Of a stretch of 64,000 bases of DNA, positions 1-8,606 are shown piece after piece; the first letter of the stretch is position 1, and each line of letters opens with the position of its first letter. The DNA comes from Pseudovibrio brasiliensis (GTDB lineage: Bacteria; Pseudomonadota; Alphaproteobacteria; Rhizobiales; Stappiaceae). Location: contig NZ_CP074126.1 of the NCBI RefSeq assembly GCF_018282095.1, forward strand, positions 2,242,501 to 2,306,500. The letters run 5' to 3'. The position numbers were made by a program, and so were the translations under genes. The notes beneath the pieces were generated by a model. The model saw only the letters and a list, made by a program, of their open reading frames with translations, had not been told where the DNA came from and did not search any database.

Positions 1-902
1 AGGTTCCTTATCGCTCGCAAGTTCCGGGCAGGGGCCATCTGTGCGGTCATGATGGGCATATGGTGATGGTGCTGGGCGTCGCGCATATGCTGGCAAAACA
101 TCCGCCGCAAAAGGGCCGTGTGCTACTCATGTTCCAGCCAGCGGAAGAAACAGGGGCGGGTGCTCCAGCTGTTATCGCGGATCCAAAGTTCGCTGAATTT
201 CGCCCTGATTTTGCATTCTCATTACATAACCTGCCGGGCCGCCCACTGGGAGAGGTGAGCATATGCCGTGAGTATGCCAACTGCGCCTCTCGTGGCATGC
301 AGATCAACCTGCGTGGCAAGAGTTCTCACGCGGCGGCTCCGGAAGATGGCTTGTCTCCGGCCACAGCAATGGCAACGCTTATGGGAGAGTTGGCTGCACT
401 GGGTGCTGGCGGAGAGGTGAATGATCAGTTTGCGCTCAGCACCTTAACCCATGCCCGTTTAGGAGAGCCGACATTTGGCATTGCACCGGGCTTTGGGGAG
501 CTGCGCGTCACGCTGCGCTCCATCAATGATGCCTTGATGGATGATATGGTCGCACGGGCAGAGCAAGCTGTTGCGAGTGCAACGAAAGATCTGGAAGTCT
601 CCATCTTCTGGCACGACATCTTTCTGGCTTGCGTCAACCATCCGGAGAGCCGGGATCACATCATCAAAGCAGCAAAGCACAATGGTGCAGCGCTGAAGGA
701 ACTGGACTACCCAATGCGATGGTCAGAAGATTTTGGTCGGTTCGGATTGGATGGAGCCAAATCAGCTATGTTCTTTTTAGGCTCAGGCGAAAACCAACCT
801 CAGCTGCATAATCCGGACTATGACTTCCCGGATGAGCTGATCCCAATCGGTACATCAATGTTCACCACATTGATTGACCAGCTGCTTGGATTAAATGATT
901 GA
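1..902 (+). CDS. M20-family metal-dependent amidohydrolase, N-terminus missing at window edge
   Basis: The frame is open from the left edge (first full codon at position 3), so this is the C-terminal ~300 residues of a protein usually near 390. It is a zinc/manganese amidohydrolase of the M20D type, related to hippurate hydrolases, IAA-amino acid hydrolases and N-acyl amino acid deacylases. The metal-ligand motif CGHDGH is encoded at 42-59 and the PAEE motif, holding the catalytic glutamate, at 138-149; a dimerisation-domain-like stretch follows. Family members cleave N-acyl or amide bonds of amino acid derivatives in the cytoplasm; the substrate here is not shown by sequence. It lies tail-to-tail with the citrulline/ornithine genes, so a role in releasing an amino acid for that cluster is inference. 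Confidence 0.9.
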   Translation, partial: VPYRSQVPGRGHLCGHDGHMVMVLGVAHMLAKHPPQKGRVLLMFQPAEETGAGAPAVIADPKFAEFRPDFAFSLHNLPGRPLGEVSICREYANCASRGMQINLRGKSSHAAAPEDGLSPATAMATLMGELAALGAGGEVNDQFALSTLTHARLGEPTFGIAPGFGELRVTLRSINDALMDDMVARAEQAVASATKDLEVSIFWHDIFLACVNHPESRDHIIKAAKHNGAALKELDYPMRWSEDFGRFGLDGAKSAMFFLGSGENQPQLHNPDYDFPDELIPIGTSMFTTLIDQLLGLND

Positions 903-912
903 TTTTTAAAGC

Positions 913-946
913 TCATGCCCGCCGCACAAAACCTCGACGGGCATGA
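913..946. terminator. Bidirectional hairpin terminator between convergent genes
   Basis: Nine-base arms TCATGCCCG (913-921) and CGGGCATGA (938-946) form a perfect stem, with AAAATT on the right and TTTTTAAA on the left. It sits between the convergent amidohydrolase and ctlX ends and could serve both. Confidence 0.7.
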
Positions 947-955
947 AAATTCACA

Positions 956-1879
956 TCAGTGACGCGGTGACAAATGCAGTCCCGCAATCGTGCAACGCAC
1001 AGAACCACCAGCCAGTTCCAATGTTGGAATAGCTAGCGGCAGTAATATCGCGGAAGCTGAAATACGTTCCCGCTGTTCTTCCGTCAGAACATCATAAGCC
1101 GTCTGAGAAAGCGCAAGCAGCGGACCGTCTTTGCCCATCAGCTCGATTGCATTGCCTGCAAAGGATGACACCTGCGCATTGCTCAGCTCAATCACATCAC
1201 GTCCGGTCGATTGCAAACGAGAGATCACTTCAGCACGCCGTGCAGTGTCCGTGATCATCTCAGTGCCGATCAGCGCAAAGTTGGTTCCAACGCACATCAA
1301 AACATTGGTGTGGTAGATGGAGGTGCCTTTGTCGTCTTCCGCCGCGAACACCATTGGCTCGAAGTTGAAGTGCGTACAAAAGCGCTCCAGTGCAATCGGG
1401 TTGGTCCGGTCACTTTCAACCGCATAGGCCACACGGTCGATATGATCGAGCACCATAGCGCCGGTGCCTTCCAGAAAAAGACCATCCTGCTCAAGGCCGG
1501 AATAATCAATCACATCCTGCACACGGTAGTTACTCTTGAGCATCTCAAGAATGTCCTGACGACGCTCCAGGCGGCGGTTTTCTGCCTTCATCGGGAAGAT
1601 GGCCACATGACCGCCCGCGTGGGTAGAGAACCAATTGTTTGGGAAAACGCAATCCGGAAGCCCCGGATTATCGCCCTCAAAAACATGCACCCGAACCCCA
1701 TGAGCTTCCAGCTGCGCAATCATGGCAGAGTGCTCATCGTAAGCCTGCTTGGCATGGTCCGCATCTGTTGTGATCTCTGCCTGAAAGGCATTGTCAGCAG
1801 CAGTTTCAGCGTTGACTGAGAAGTGATGGGGCCGAACCATCACAACGGCACCCGGAGCCTGAACAGAGGTCCGGTTCAT
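956..1879 (-). CDS. ctlX: CtlX-like citrulline/arginine hydrolase (amidinotransferase fold)
   Basis: A 307-residue protein of the guanidino-group-modifying superfamily (arginine deiminase, DDAH, amidinotransferase). It resembles the CtlX citrulline-utilisation hydrolase group, which would turn citrulline into ornithine. Visible motifs are DCVFPNNW near residue 75, an HTNV segment with the probable catalytic histidine near residue 187, and GGSVRC, whose Cys296 matches the nucleophile of the fold. Its start overlaps the stop of the upstream ornithine cyclodeaminase gene by 4 bases, so the two are translationally coupled and form a two-step citrulline to ornithine to proline route (inference from pairing). 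An arginine-deiminase or dimethylarginine substrate cannot be excluded from sequence alone. Confidence 0.85.
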   Translation of the reverse strand: MNRTSVQAPGAVVMVRPHHFSVNAETAADNAFQAEITTDADHAKQAYDEHSAMIAQLEAHGVRVHVFEGDNPGLPDCVFPNNWFSTHAGGHVAIFPMKAENRRLERRQDILEMLKSNYRVQDVIDYSGLEQDGLFLEGTGAMVLDHIDRVAYAVESDRTNPIALERFCTHFNFEPMVFAAEDDKGTSIYHTNVLMCVGTNFALIGTEMITDTARRAEVISRLQSTGRDVIELSNAQVSSFAGNAIELMGKDGPLLALSQTAYDVLTEEQRERISASAILLPLAIPTLELAGGSVRCTIAGLHLSPRH

Positions 1880-2946
1880 GCAGTCTCTCCACCTTCAGGA
1901 TTGGCGCGCATCACCATCCCAAAGAGGTCGCGTGGATCATCCGGATCTGCCAGCATGTCTAGATCATGATAAAGGCCAGTACCTTCCAGCTGATCGCGAA
2001 CATAACGCAGAGCGGAGAAGTCCTCGATCGCAAAGCCAACGCCATCAAACAGAGTAATCTGACGATCGCTGGTGCGGCCCTCTGCCTGTCCGGTGATAAC
2101 CTTCCACATTTCAGTAACCGGGAAGTCTTCCGGCATCTGCTGGATTTCACCTTCAACACGGGTCTGTGGTGGATACTCAACAAACACGTCAGAGCGGGAG
2201 AGAATTCCGCTCGCAAGCTCGGTTTTGCCTGGGCAGTCACCACCAATTGCGTTGATGTGCACACCGGTGCCGACCATATTGTCGGAAAGAACGGTCGCGT
2301 TCTGCTTGTCAGCCGTACAGGTGGTGATGATCTGCGCGCCAAGAGCGGCTTCTTCCGGGCTCTTGCATGGTTGCAAGGTCAAACCACGACCTTCCAGATT
2401 ACGCATTAGTTTCTCTGTCGCTTTTGGATCAATGTCATAAAGGCGCAAGGTTTTGATGCCGCAAATCTCCTTCATGGCCAGCGCCTGAAACTCGGACTGA
2501 GCTCCGTTGCCGATCATGGCCATGGTTTGGGCATCCTTTGGAGCCAGATGCTTGGCCACAACGGCAGAAGTTGCAGCAGTGCGTAGCGCGGTCAGCACAG
2601 TCATCTCGGTCAGCAGCACCGGGTAGCCGGTGTAAACATCGGCCAGAAGACCGAAGGCAGTTACAGTCTGCAGACCTTCCTTGGTGTTCTTTGGGTGACC
2701 GTTCACATACTTGAAGCCGTAGGTTACGCCATCAGAGGTCGGCATCAGTTCGATAACGCCTTCCTTGGAGTGGGAGGCTACGCGAGGGGTCTTGTCAAAC
2801 AGCTCCCAGCGACGGAAGTCCTCTTCCACATACTCGGCAATGCCGGAGAGCATGGTTTCAACGCCAATGCGGTGAACCAGCTTCATCATGTTGTCGACGC
2901 TGACGAATGGAACGAATGCACGTTCTGACGGGGCAGGGGCTGACAT
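1876..2946 (-). CDS. Ornithine cyclodeaminase family protein
   Basis: A 356-residue member of the ornithine cyclodeaminase/mu-crystallin family. These enzymes use bound NAD to convert L-ornithine to L-proline and ammonia; relatives act on alanine, ectoine intermediates or other amino acids. The Rossmann segment MIGNGAQSEFQ lies near residue 143, and the substrate-side residues of the family are in the preceding TALRTAATSAV stretch. The ATG at 2946 has a GAGGA ribosome site six bases upstream. The gene is first in a two-gene operon with ctlX and is divergent from an Lrp/AsnC regulator, the usual arrangement for amino-acid-induced catabolic genes. Ornithine is the most economical substrate given ctlX next door. 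Confidence 0.9.
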   Translation of the reverse strand: MSAPAPSERAFVPFVSVDNMMKLVHRIGVETMLSGIAEYVEEDFRRWELFDKTPRVASHSKEGVIELMPTSDGVTYGFKYVNGHPKNTKEGLQTVTAFGLLADVYTGYPVLLTEMTVLTALRTAATSAVVAKHLAPKDAQTMAMIGNGAQSEFQALAMKEICGIKTLRLYDIDPKATEKLMRNLEGRGLTLQPCKSPEEAALGAQIITTCTADKQNATVLSDNMVGTGVHINAIGGDCPGKTELASGILSRSDVFVEYPPQTRVEGEIQQMPEDFPVTEMWKVITGQAEGRTSDRQITLFDGVGFAIEDFSALRYVRDQLEGTGLYHDLDMLADPDDPRDLFGMVMRANPEGGETA

Positions 2947-3010
2947 GAGCTTTCCTCAAGTAATTACAGTTTCCCTAGTATCAACTGTACAAATTGCAAA
3001 AAACATATCA

Positions 3011-3031
3011 ATCTTGCTAAGTATGCAAGAT
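3011..3031. promoter_or_regulatory. Palindrome in divergent Lrp/ornithine cyclodeaminase promoter region
   Basis: ATCTTGC (3011-3017), a 7-base spacer TAAGTAT, then GCAAGAT (3025-3031): a perfect inverted repeat centred in the 148-base space between the divergent genes. AT-rich imperfect palindromes of this kind are typical Lrp/AsnC sites, so autoregulation plus control of the catabolic pair is likely. Confidence 0.5.
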
Positions 3032-3094
3032 AGTTTTTGACAGATTGCTATGTGATTTTTATATTATTGTTAAACCCATGGGTTGAGGCGGGGC

Positions 3095-3541
3095 ATGAAG
3101 CAAAACCAGATTGCGAAACACATATATGACGACCTTGACAGGCAACTGATCGGTCTGTTGCGTCAGGATGGGCGTGCTCCGGTTTCAAAACTCTCTCAGA
3201 TTATGGGTGTCTCAAGGGCGACCGTGCAGGCACGCATGGATCGCCTTCTGGAGACGGGAGCGCTTCTTGGGTTTACTGCCCGAGTGCGCGAAGATTATGA
3301 CAGCGGTGAAATCAGAGCGGTCATGATGATCGAGGTGATGGGTCGCAACACCTCGCAAGTCATTCAAAAACTTCGCGGTTTGCCAGAGCTTCAGGTGCTG
3401 CACACCACAAGTGGAAAATGGGATCTGGTCACAGATATCCGTGTCGAAAACCTCTCGGAGTTCGATCGCGTGTTGCGCGAAGTACGCCTGATTGAAGGCG
3501 TCATGAACAGCGAAACCAGCATCCTCCTCTCAAGCGTCTAA
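3095..3541 (+). CDS. Lrp/AsnC-family transcriptional regulator
   Basis: A 148-residue protein with an N-terminal winged helix-turn-helix (recognition region around VSRATVQARMDRL) and a C-terminal RAM ligand-binding domain, near the family's usual length of about 150. A TTG at 3083 is in frame, but the ATG at 3095 has GAGG five bases upstream and is preferred. These proteins are amino-acid-responsive octameric or dimeric regulators. Its divergence from the ornithine cyclodeaminase-ctlX operon suggests it senses ornithine, citrulline or arginine and controls those genes. Its 3' end overlaps the convergent LysR gene by four bases. Confidence 0.9.
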   Translation: MKQNQIAKHIYDDLDRQLIGLLRQDGRAPVSKLSQIMGVSRATVQARMDRLLETGALLGFTARVREDYDSGEIRAVMMIEVMGRNTSQVIQKLRGLPELQVLHTTSGKWDLVTDIRVENLSEFDRVLREVRLIEGVMNSETSILLSSV

Positions 3542-4425
3542 ACCACCCCGTCATGCAGCAAGGCCTTGATGAACCATTCTACGGCCTGTCTGTGAGACTG
3601 GGATTTGCGAGAGGCCACGTAAAATTCTGAGGTCCACGTCAGGTTAGGGTGTTCTAGCAAGCGCATATTGCCGGTTTCGACCCACTGCGTTGCATAGTGG
3701 TCCGGTAGAACGCCCAGAAACTTCCCGCTCAGAATAAGCGCGGCAGCAGCTTCCATGTTCGTCACTATTGCCTTGGGCTCAGGTGTTTTGGCATCACGCG
3801 CGACAATCATATCGTAAGAGCGTTGGCACACAGCATGATTACTCAGGATTTCCGGCGAGATCTCATCCTTGCCTGCATCAAATAACTCATGCTCGCGGCC
3901 ACAGTAGAGAAAGTGGTTCTCGCTGCAGACCTTGATGTACTCCAGCTCATCCCGTTTTCGTTTAAACGGCGCCAACGCAATATGCAGACTGCCGGTGATC
4001 AGGCCCTCTTTCAGATCATTGGGAGAGGTAACCACGATCTCCAGATTGACGTCGTTTTCCTTTGAAAAGAACCGCTGCAATGCAGGCACAAGCGGAAAGC
4101 CCGGCAGGCTGATCACCGTATCCACGATGCCAATGCGCAACTGCCCGGTGATGGTACCGCGCAGCTCCAGAAGCTCCGCATCAAAGTCCTCAACCATCCG
4201 GATGATTTCGCAGGCTTTCTCATAGGCGATCTTTCCGCGCTCGGTCAGCTGAAAGCCACTGCGCCCGCGCTCACACACGCGATATCCCAGCGCAATTTCC
4301 AGATCTCGGATCCGGCAACTGATGGCGGATTGAGAGATCCCCAATCGGAACTGAGCCTCTGAAAAACCACCACATTCCACCACAGCACAAAATGCTTCCA
4401 GGAGATTGTTTCTGAGAAGTTTCAT
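3538..4425 (-). CDS. LysR-family transcriptional regulator
   Basis: A 295-residue LysR-type protein: N-terminal helix-turn-helix around SEAQFRLGISQSAISCRI (residues about 22-40), linker helix, and a two-lobed periplasmic-binding-protein-like effector domain from about residue 90. It is divergent from the TRAP transporter and ureohydrolase genes, so by the usual LysR arrangement it should activate that operon in response to the transported substrate or a product. The intergenic region is AT-rich but no single T-N11-A site stands out. Ligand unknown. Confidence 0.9.
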   Translation of the reverse strand: MKLLRNNLLEAFCAVVECGGFSEAQFRLGISQSAISCRIRDLEIALGYRVCERGRSGFQLTERGKIAYEKACEIIRMVEDFDAELLELRGTITGQLRIGIVDTVISLPGFPLVPALQRFFSKENDVNLEIVVTSPNDLKEGLITGSLHIALAPFKRKRDELEYIKVCSENHFLYCGREHELFDAGKDEISPEILSNHAVCQRSYDMIVARDAKTPEPKAIVTNMEAAAALILSGKFLGVLPDHYATQWVETGNMRLLEHPNLTWTSEFYVASRKSQSHRQAVEWFIKALLHDGVV

Positions 4426-4565
4426 CTAATGTTCTTTCTGTTCTCAGATAATTTAATTACATTGATATATTTCATGTAAACATAACTTATTTGATATTTT
4501 TTCTCAGTTCAACATCGAGTGTGCTGGTGGCGAGGAAGGAAGAGCGAGTTCTGTGGGAGGATCAA

Positions 4566-5588
4566 ATGAGCTCAATTCTTAAGTCGCTAAAAGCAATGAC
4601 TGCTGCAATGGTTCTGAGTGCTGCACCGCTCAGCGCCCATGCGGAAGACTGGAAGTTCGCTATTGAAGAAATTCCTGGCTCCATCATGGATGCGTACGCG
4701 CAGGAGTTCAAAAAACGTATTGAAGCCAAAACCAACGGGGATGTGACCATCACAATCTTCCCAATGGGCACACTTGGCACACCAACGGACACGGTGGAAC
4801 AGGCAACGGACGGGCTGATCCAGTTCACCAACGTCTCTATTGGCAATCTGGGCACCATCGTCCCGGAAAGTCAGATTTTCCTGCTGCCTTATCTGTTCCC
4901 TTCTGATGCCAAGGCAGTCTCTGACATTCTGAACAACTCCAAGACCATTTACGGTGATCTGAACGATGATTTCCGCAAGCGTGGTCTGGAAGTTCTGACC
5001 ATGTACTCCGAAGGGCCACAGGTCTGGACGACGAACAAGGAAATCAGAAACCCGGATGATTTCTCCAACTTCAAGATGCGTGTGATGGTCTCTCCAATTC
5101 TGCTGGAGACCTACAAGAACATGGGCGCCAGCCCAACACCGCTGCCATTTGGCGAAGTGTTCGGCGCATTGCAGCTTGGCGCCGTTGATGGACAGGTCAA
5201 CCCGGTCCCGACCATCGAGGAAATGAAGTTCTATGAAGTGACCGATTACCTCATCTGGGCAGGTGAGCAAGAGCTGGTCACCACTGTTGTTGCCGGCACA
5301 GATTGGTTTGACACACTCTCGCCAGATCGTCAGCAACTGGTCCGGGAAACCATGGCCAGCATGTCCGGCTTCATCGATGGTGTTGTCACAGACTTCAACC
5401 AGAAACGCCTCGATATCATCAAGTCCAGCAAGCCGGATATCAATCTCGTTGTTCTGTCAGAAGAAGAGCGTGATGTCTTCCGCGCCCGCAGCGAAGCAAC
5501 CGAAAGCGCGTATGTGGATGCAGCCGGGGATCGCGGCAAAGTTCTGCTCGATGCTCTGAGAACTGAGATCGCGTCAACTCATCAATAA
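4566..5588 (+). CDS. TRAP transporter solute-binding protein (DctP type)
   Basis: A 340-residue periplasmic binding protein of a tripartite ATP-independent transporter. The ATG at 4566 is chosen over an in-frame upstream start because GGGAGG lies at 4555-4560 and the resulting N-terminus is a clean signal peptide (hydrophobic core, cleavage after SAHA). Family features include the KMRVMVSPI region carrying the conserved arginine that clamps a carboxylate. It delivers substrate to the membrane subunits encoded downstream. The substrate is an organic acid, possibly a guanidino or amino acid derivative given the ureohydrolase gene in the same operon (inference). Confidence 0.93.
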   Translation: MSSILKSLKAMTAAMVLSAAPLSAHAEDWKFAIEEIPGSIMDAYAQEFKKRIEAKTNGDVTITIFPMGTLGTPTDTVEQATDGLIQFTNVSIGNLGTIVPESQIFLLPYLFPSDAKAVSDILNNSKTIYGDLNDDFRKRGLEVLTMYSEGPQVWTTNKEIRNPDDFSNFKMRVMVSPILLETYKNMGASPTPLPFGEVFGALQLGAVDGQVNPVPTIEEMKFYEVTDYLIWAGEQELVTTVVAGTDWFDTLSPDRQQLVRETMASMSGFIDGVVTDFNQKRLDIIKSSKPDINLVVLSEEERDVFRARSEATESAYVDAAGDRGKVLLDALRTEIASTHQ

Positions 5589-5595
5589 AAGAATA

Positions 5596-5627
5596 CCCAC
5601 ACTCCAGCGAATAGCATGGGGTGTGGG
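5596..5627 (+). promoter_or_regulatory. Hairpin in mRNA between TRAP binding protein and membrane genes
   Basis: CCCACACTCC (5596-5605) pairs with GGGGTGTGGG (5618-5627), a ten-pair stem with one G-U pair, starting eight bases after the stop codon. No T-run follows, so it is more likely a 3'-end stabiliser or processing hairpin that keeps the binding protein in excess than a terminator. Confidence 0.5.
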
Positions 5628-5647
5628 CTCACTGGAGGAGGGAACCG

Positions 5648-6253
5648 ATGGAACCCCGTTCTGTCCCCTTTAAGCTCCTCGGGAAAGTTGACGGCATAAT
5701 CTGCAAGATTGAGGTCTTCATCCTCAGTTGGGGCATCATCGCCATGGCCGTAAACACCATCGCGAATGTGTTCGGGCGCTATGTCTTTCATCAGTCGATC
5801 TACTTTTCAGAGGAACTCAATGAGTTCTTGATCGTCATCATCACGTTCATGGGACTGGGCTATGCCACGCGAAAGGGCATCCATATTCGCATGTCCGCCA
5901 TCTACGATGCATTGCCAAAAAAGATGCGCAAGATCCTGATGATCCTGATCACGATCATGACCGCAACAATGATGGCCATCCTGACTTGGTACGCCGTTGA
6001 ATATGTTGCCAAAGTCGCCAGCCGTGGCCGGGTCACACCAGCGCTGCAGGTGCCGCTTTATCTCACCTACATCTGGGTAGTGATCGGCCTTGCTCTGGCA
6101 ACCTTGCAATATCTCCTGACAGCCCTACGCAACCTGAATCTGGCTGAGGAAGAGATCTACGTCTCCTATCTGGAAGTGGACAGCTACGAAGACCCGGAAA
6201 CAGCCGCTGCTGTGGCGCGCTTCGTGGAAAAAGAAGAGGGGGCAGCAAAATGA
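5648..6253 (+). CDS. TRAP transporter small membrane subunit (DctQ type)
   Basis: A 201-residue membrane protein with four predicted hydrophobic segments, as in TRAP DctQ subunits. The ATG at 5648 follows a strong GGAGGAGGG; a GTG at 5621 in the same frame is less likely because it lies inside the intergenic hairpin. The family partner forms a complex with the large subunit and helps dock the binding protein. The C-terminal ~40 residues are charged and longer than the minimal fold. Its stop overlaps the next gene's start (ATGA), indicating coupled translation. Confidence 0.9.
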   Translation: MEPRSVPFKLLGKVDGIICKIEVFILSWGIIAMAVNTIANVFGRYVFHQSIYFSEELNEFLIVIITFMGLGYATRKGIHIRMSAIYDALPKKMRKILMILITIMTATMMAILTWYAVEYVAKVASRGRVTPALQVPLYLTYIWVVIGLALATLQYLLTALRNLNLAEEEIYVSYLEVDSYEDPETAAAVARFVEKEEGAAK

Positions 6254-7530
6254 CAGAACTTATGCTCACGGTCATGATCGCTCTGCTGCTCTTCGGCTTC
6301 CCCATGAAGATGCCGCTCATTTCGGCAGCGTTCATAGGCTTTCTGATCTACTTTCCAAACTTCAGTCCGCAAATCCTGATCCAGCAGATGATTGGCGGCG
6401 TCAAGCCATCCGCCTTGGTGGCCGTGCCCATGTTCATCCTTGCCGCTGACATCATCACGCGAGGCCATTCAGCTGATCGCCTGATTGATGTGGTGATGCG
6501 GTTCATGGGGCATATCAAAGGCGGTCTGGCCATCTCAGTCACCAGCGCTTGCGCGTTGTTCGGGGCGGTCTGTGGCTCAACACAGGCCACCGTGGTGGCA
6601 GTTGGTGGTGCCATGCGTCCGCGCATGCTCAAGTCCGGCTATTCAGACAGCTTCACCATCGGCCTCATCGTCAATGCAGCTGATCTGGCCTACCTGATCC
6701 CGCCGTCTATCGGCATGATCATTTACGGCGTTGTGTCAGGCACATCGATCTCCCAGCTCTTCATCGCAGGGATCGTACCTGGATTGATCATCGTGGCGTT
6801 TTTTTCTGCCTACTGCATGTGGCATGCCTATAAGCATGACATTCCGGTGCTGGAACGCTCAGACTGGGGTGAACGACTGACGGCCGTCAGACGCGCCGTC
6901 TGGCCCATGGGCTTCCCGGTCATCATCGTCGGCGGCATCTATGGTGGTGTCTTCTCACCAACAGAAGCCGCAGCCATCTGCGTGCTCTATGCGGTTGTTC
7001 TGGAAGCGTTGATCTTCAGATCCATCCGCCTGCGGGACCTGCCGGACATAGCTCTCTCAACGGGCGCAATCACCTCCGTGGTGTTCATCCTGATCGCGGC
7101 TGGCGCGGCGTTCTCATGGACCCTGTCTTTTGCGCAGGTGCCACAAACCATCATCAGCTCACTCGGCCTCAACGAAGCCGGTCCAATGCTTACGCTGACG
7201 GCGATCATTCTGGCCTTCTTTATCGGCTGCATGTTTGTCGATTCAATCGTAGTGATTTTGATCCTGGTGCCGATCTTCGCACCGCTCATCAAGTCCACGG
7301 GTCTGGATCCGGTTTTGGTCGGTGTTCTCATCACACTGCAGGTCGCCATCGGGGCAGCAACACCGCCATTCGGCTGCAATCTGTTCACAGCTATTGCTGT
7401 GTTCCGCAGACCGTTTGTCGATGTTGTGCGCGGCGTGCCGCCATTCCTGCTGATCCTGCTGCTGACCACGGCACTGGTGATGGCGTTCCCACAAATTGCG
7501 TTGTTCCTCCCGGAACTCGCCTACAGATAA
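6250..7530 (+). CDS. TRAP transporter large membrane subunit (DctM type)
   Basis: A 426-residue, very hydrophobic protein of the DctM/ion transporter superfamily, the sodium-coupled permease of TRAP systems, with 11-12 membrane segments. Typical motifs include the CGSTQATVVAVGGAM segment near residue 100 and GAATPPFGCNLF near residue 370, where the family has helical hairpins lining the transport site. It overlaps the small subunit gene by four bases and is followed after 19 bases by the ureohydrolase gene, so the four genes form one operon. Confidence 0.93.
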   Translation: MTELMLTVMIALLLFGFPMKMPLISAAFIGFLIYFPNFSPQILIQQMIGGVKPSALVAVPMFILAADIITRGHSADRLIDVVMRFMGHIKGGLAISVTSACALFGAVCGSTQATVVAVGGAMRPRMLKSGYSDSFTIGLIVNAADLAYLIPPSIGMIIYGVVSGTSISQLFIAGIVPGLIIVAFFSAYCMWHAYKHDIPVLERSDWGERLTAVRRAVWPMGFPVIIVGGIYGGVFSPTEAAAICVLYAVVLEALIFRSIRLRDLPDIALSTGAITSVVFILIAAGAAFSWTLSFAQVPQTIISSLGLNEAGPMLTLTAIILAFFIGCMFVDSIVVILILVPIFAPLIKSTGLDPVLVGVLITLQVAIGAATPPFGCNLFTAIAVFRRPFVDVVRGVPPFLLILLLTTALVMAFPQIALFLPELAYR

Positions 7531-7549
7531 TCAAGTAACGGAGAAAAAT

Positions 7550-8518
7550 ATGTCTGAACATGGATATGCGTCCGGGCGTTTGAACCTACCATTTGTCGGC
7601 ATCTCAACCTTTGGCAAAAAAGAGTACGTATGGGATTGGGATGCCATTGATGCAGACGTAGCTGTCCTCGGTGCACCATTTGATTTTGGTGCCCAGTGGC
7701 GCTCCGGTGCACGCTTTGGCCCACGTGCTGTCCGCGAAGCATCCACGCTGTTTTCCTTCGGTCACGCGGGGGCTTACGACCATGAGGATGATGCGACTTA
7801 TCTGGGCGGTGATGTCCGTATCGTTGATATTGGAGATGCAGATATCATTCATACGAAAACGGAGGAAAGCCACGCAAACATTCAGGTCGGCGTCAAGAAA
7901 ATCCTGGATGCAGGCGCGCTGCCTGTGGTGATCGGCGGAGACCACTCCATCAATATCCCATGCATTCGCGCGTTTGAGGAAGACTGTGCCAAGAACGGTC
8001 CAATCCATGTCATTCAGATCGATGCACATCTGGACTTCGTAGATGAACGCCACGGCGTGACTGAGGGCCACGGCAACCCGATGCGCCGCGCGATTGAGAA
8101 AGACTACGTTTCCGGCATGACCCAGCTGGGCATCCGAAACGTTTCCTCAACCGCCAAAGAAGGCTACGACGATGCCCGTGCAAGAGGATCTGACATCCTG
8201 TCTGTTCGTCAGGTGCGTGAGCTGGGTCCGGAAGCTGTGCTCAGCCGCATTCCGGAAGGCGCACGTTATTATGTGACCATTGATATCGACGCGTTCTGTC
8301 CGTCCATAGCATCCGGCACCGGCACCCCAAGCCATGGCGGCTTCCAGTACTACGATGTTCTGGAAATCCTGCAGGGCCTCAGCAAACGCGGCGATGTGGT
8401 TGGCATGGATCTGGTGGAAGTAGCCCCAGCATACGACCCGTCAGATTCAACCCAGATCCTTGCTGCCCAACTCCTCCTCAACTTCATCGGCTTCATCTTC
8501 CATAACAAGAAGAGCTGA
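7550..8518 (+). CDS. Agmatinase-like ureohydrolase (arginase superfamily)
   Basis: A 322-residue manganese ureohydrolase that cleaves a guanidino compound to urea and an amine. The metal ligands are visible in GGDHS (residues 129-133), DAHLD near 155 and DIDAFCPS near 240, and the family length is normal. The ATG at 7550 has GGAG six bases upstream; an in-frame start inside the preceding transporter gene is rejected. It is the last gene of the TRAP operon, so the substrate is probably what the transporter brings in: agmatine, guanidinobutyrate, guanidinopropionate and arginine are all possible, and sequence reading alone does not separate them. Confidence 0.88.
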   Translation: MSEHGYASGRLNLPFVGISTFGKKEYVWDWDAIDADVAVLGAPFDFGAQWRSGARFGPRAVREASTLFSFGHAGAYDHEDDATYLGGDVRIVDIGDADIIHTKTEESHANIQVGVKKILDAGALPVVIGGDHSINIPCIRAFEEDCAKNGPIHVIQIDAHLDFVDERHGVTEGHGNPMRRAIEKDYVSGMTQLGIRNVSSTAKEGYDDARARGSDILSVRQVRELGPEAVLSRIPEGARYYVTIDIDAFCPSIASGTGTPSHGGFQYYDVLEILQGLSKRGDVVGMDLVEVAPAYDPSDSTQILAAQLLLNFIGFIFHNKKS

Positions 8519-8546
8519 TTGAGCTGAAAACGCTTAAAACCAAAAG

Positions 8547-8573
8547 AAATCCCGGGTCATAAGCCCGGGATTT
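8547..8573. terminator. Bidirectional rho-independent terminator
   Basis: A perfect ten-base stem AAATCCCGGG (8547-8556) / CCCGGGATTT (8564-8573) with a 7-base loop, T-rich on both sides. It ends the TRAP-ureohydrolase operon and the convergent flavoenzyme gene. Confidence 0.85.
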
Positions 8574-8606
8574 TCATTTTGAGGAGTTGGAGTCGGTGAC
8601 CGCAAA

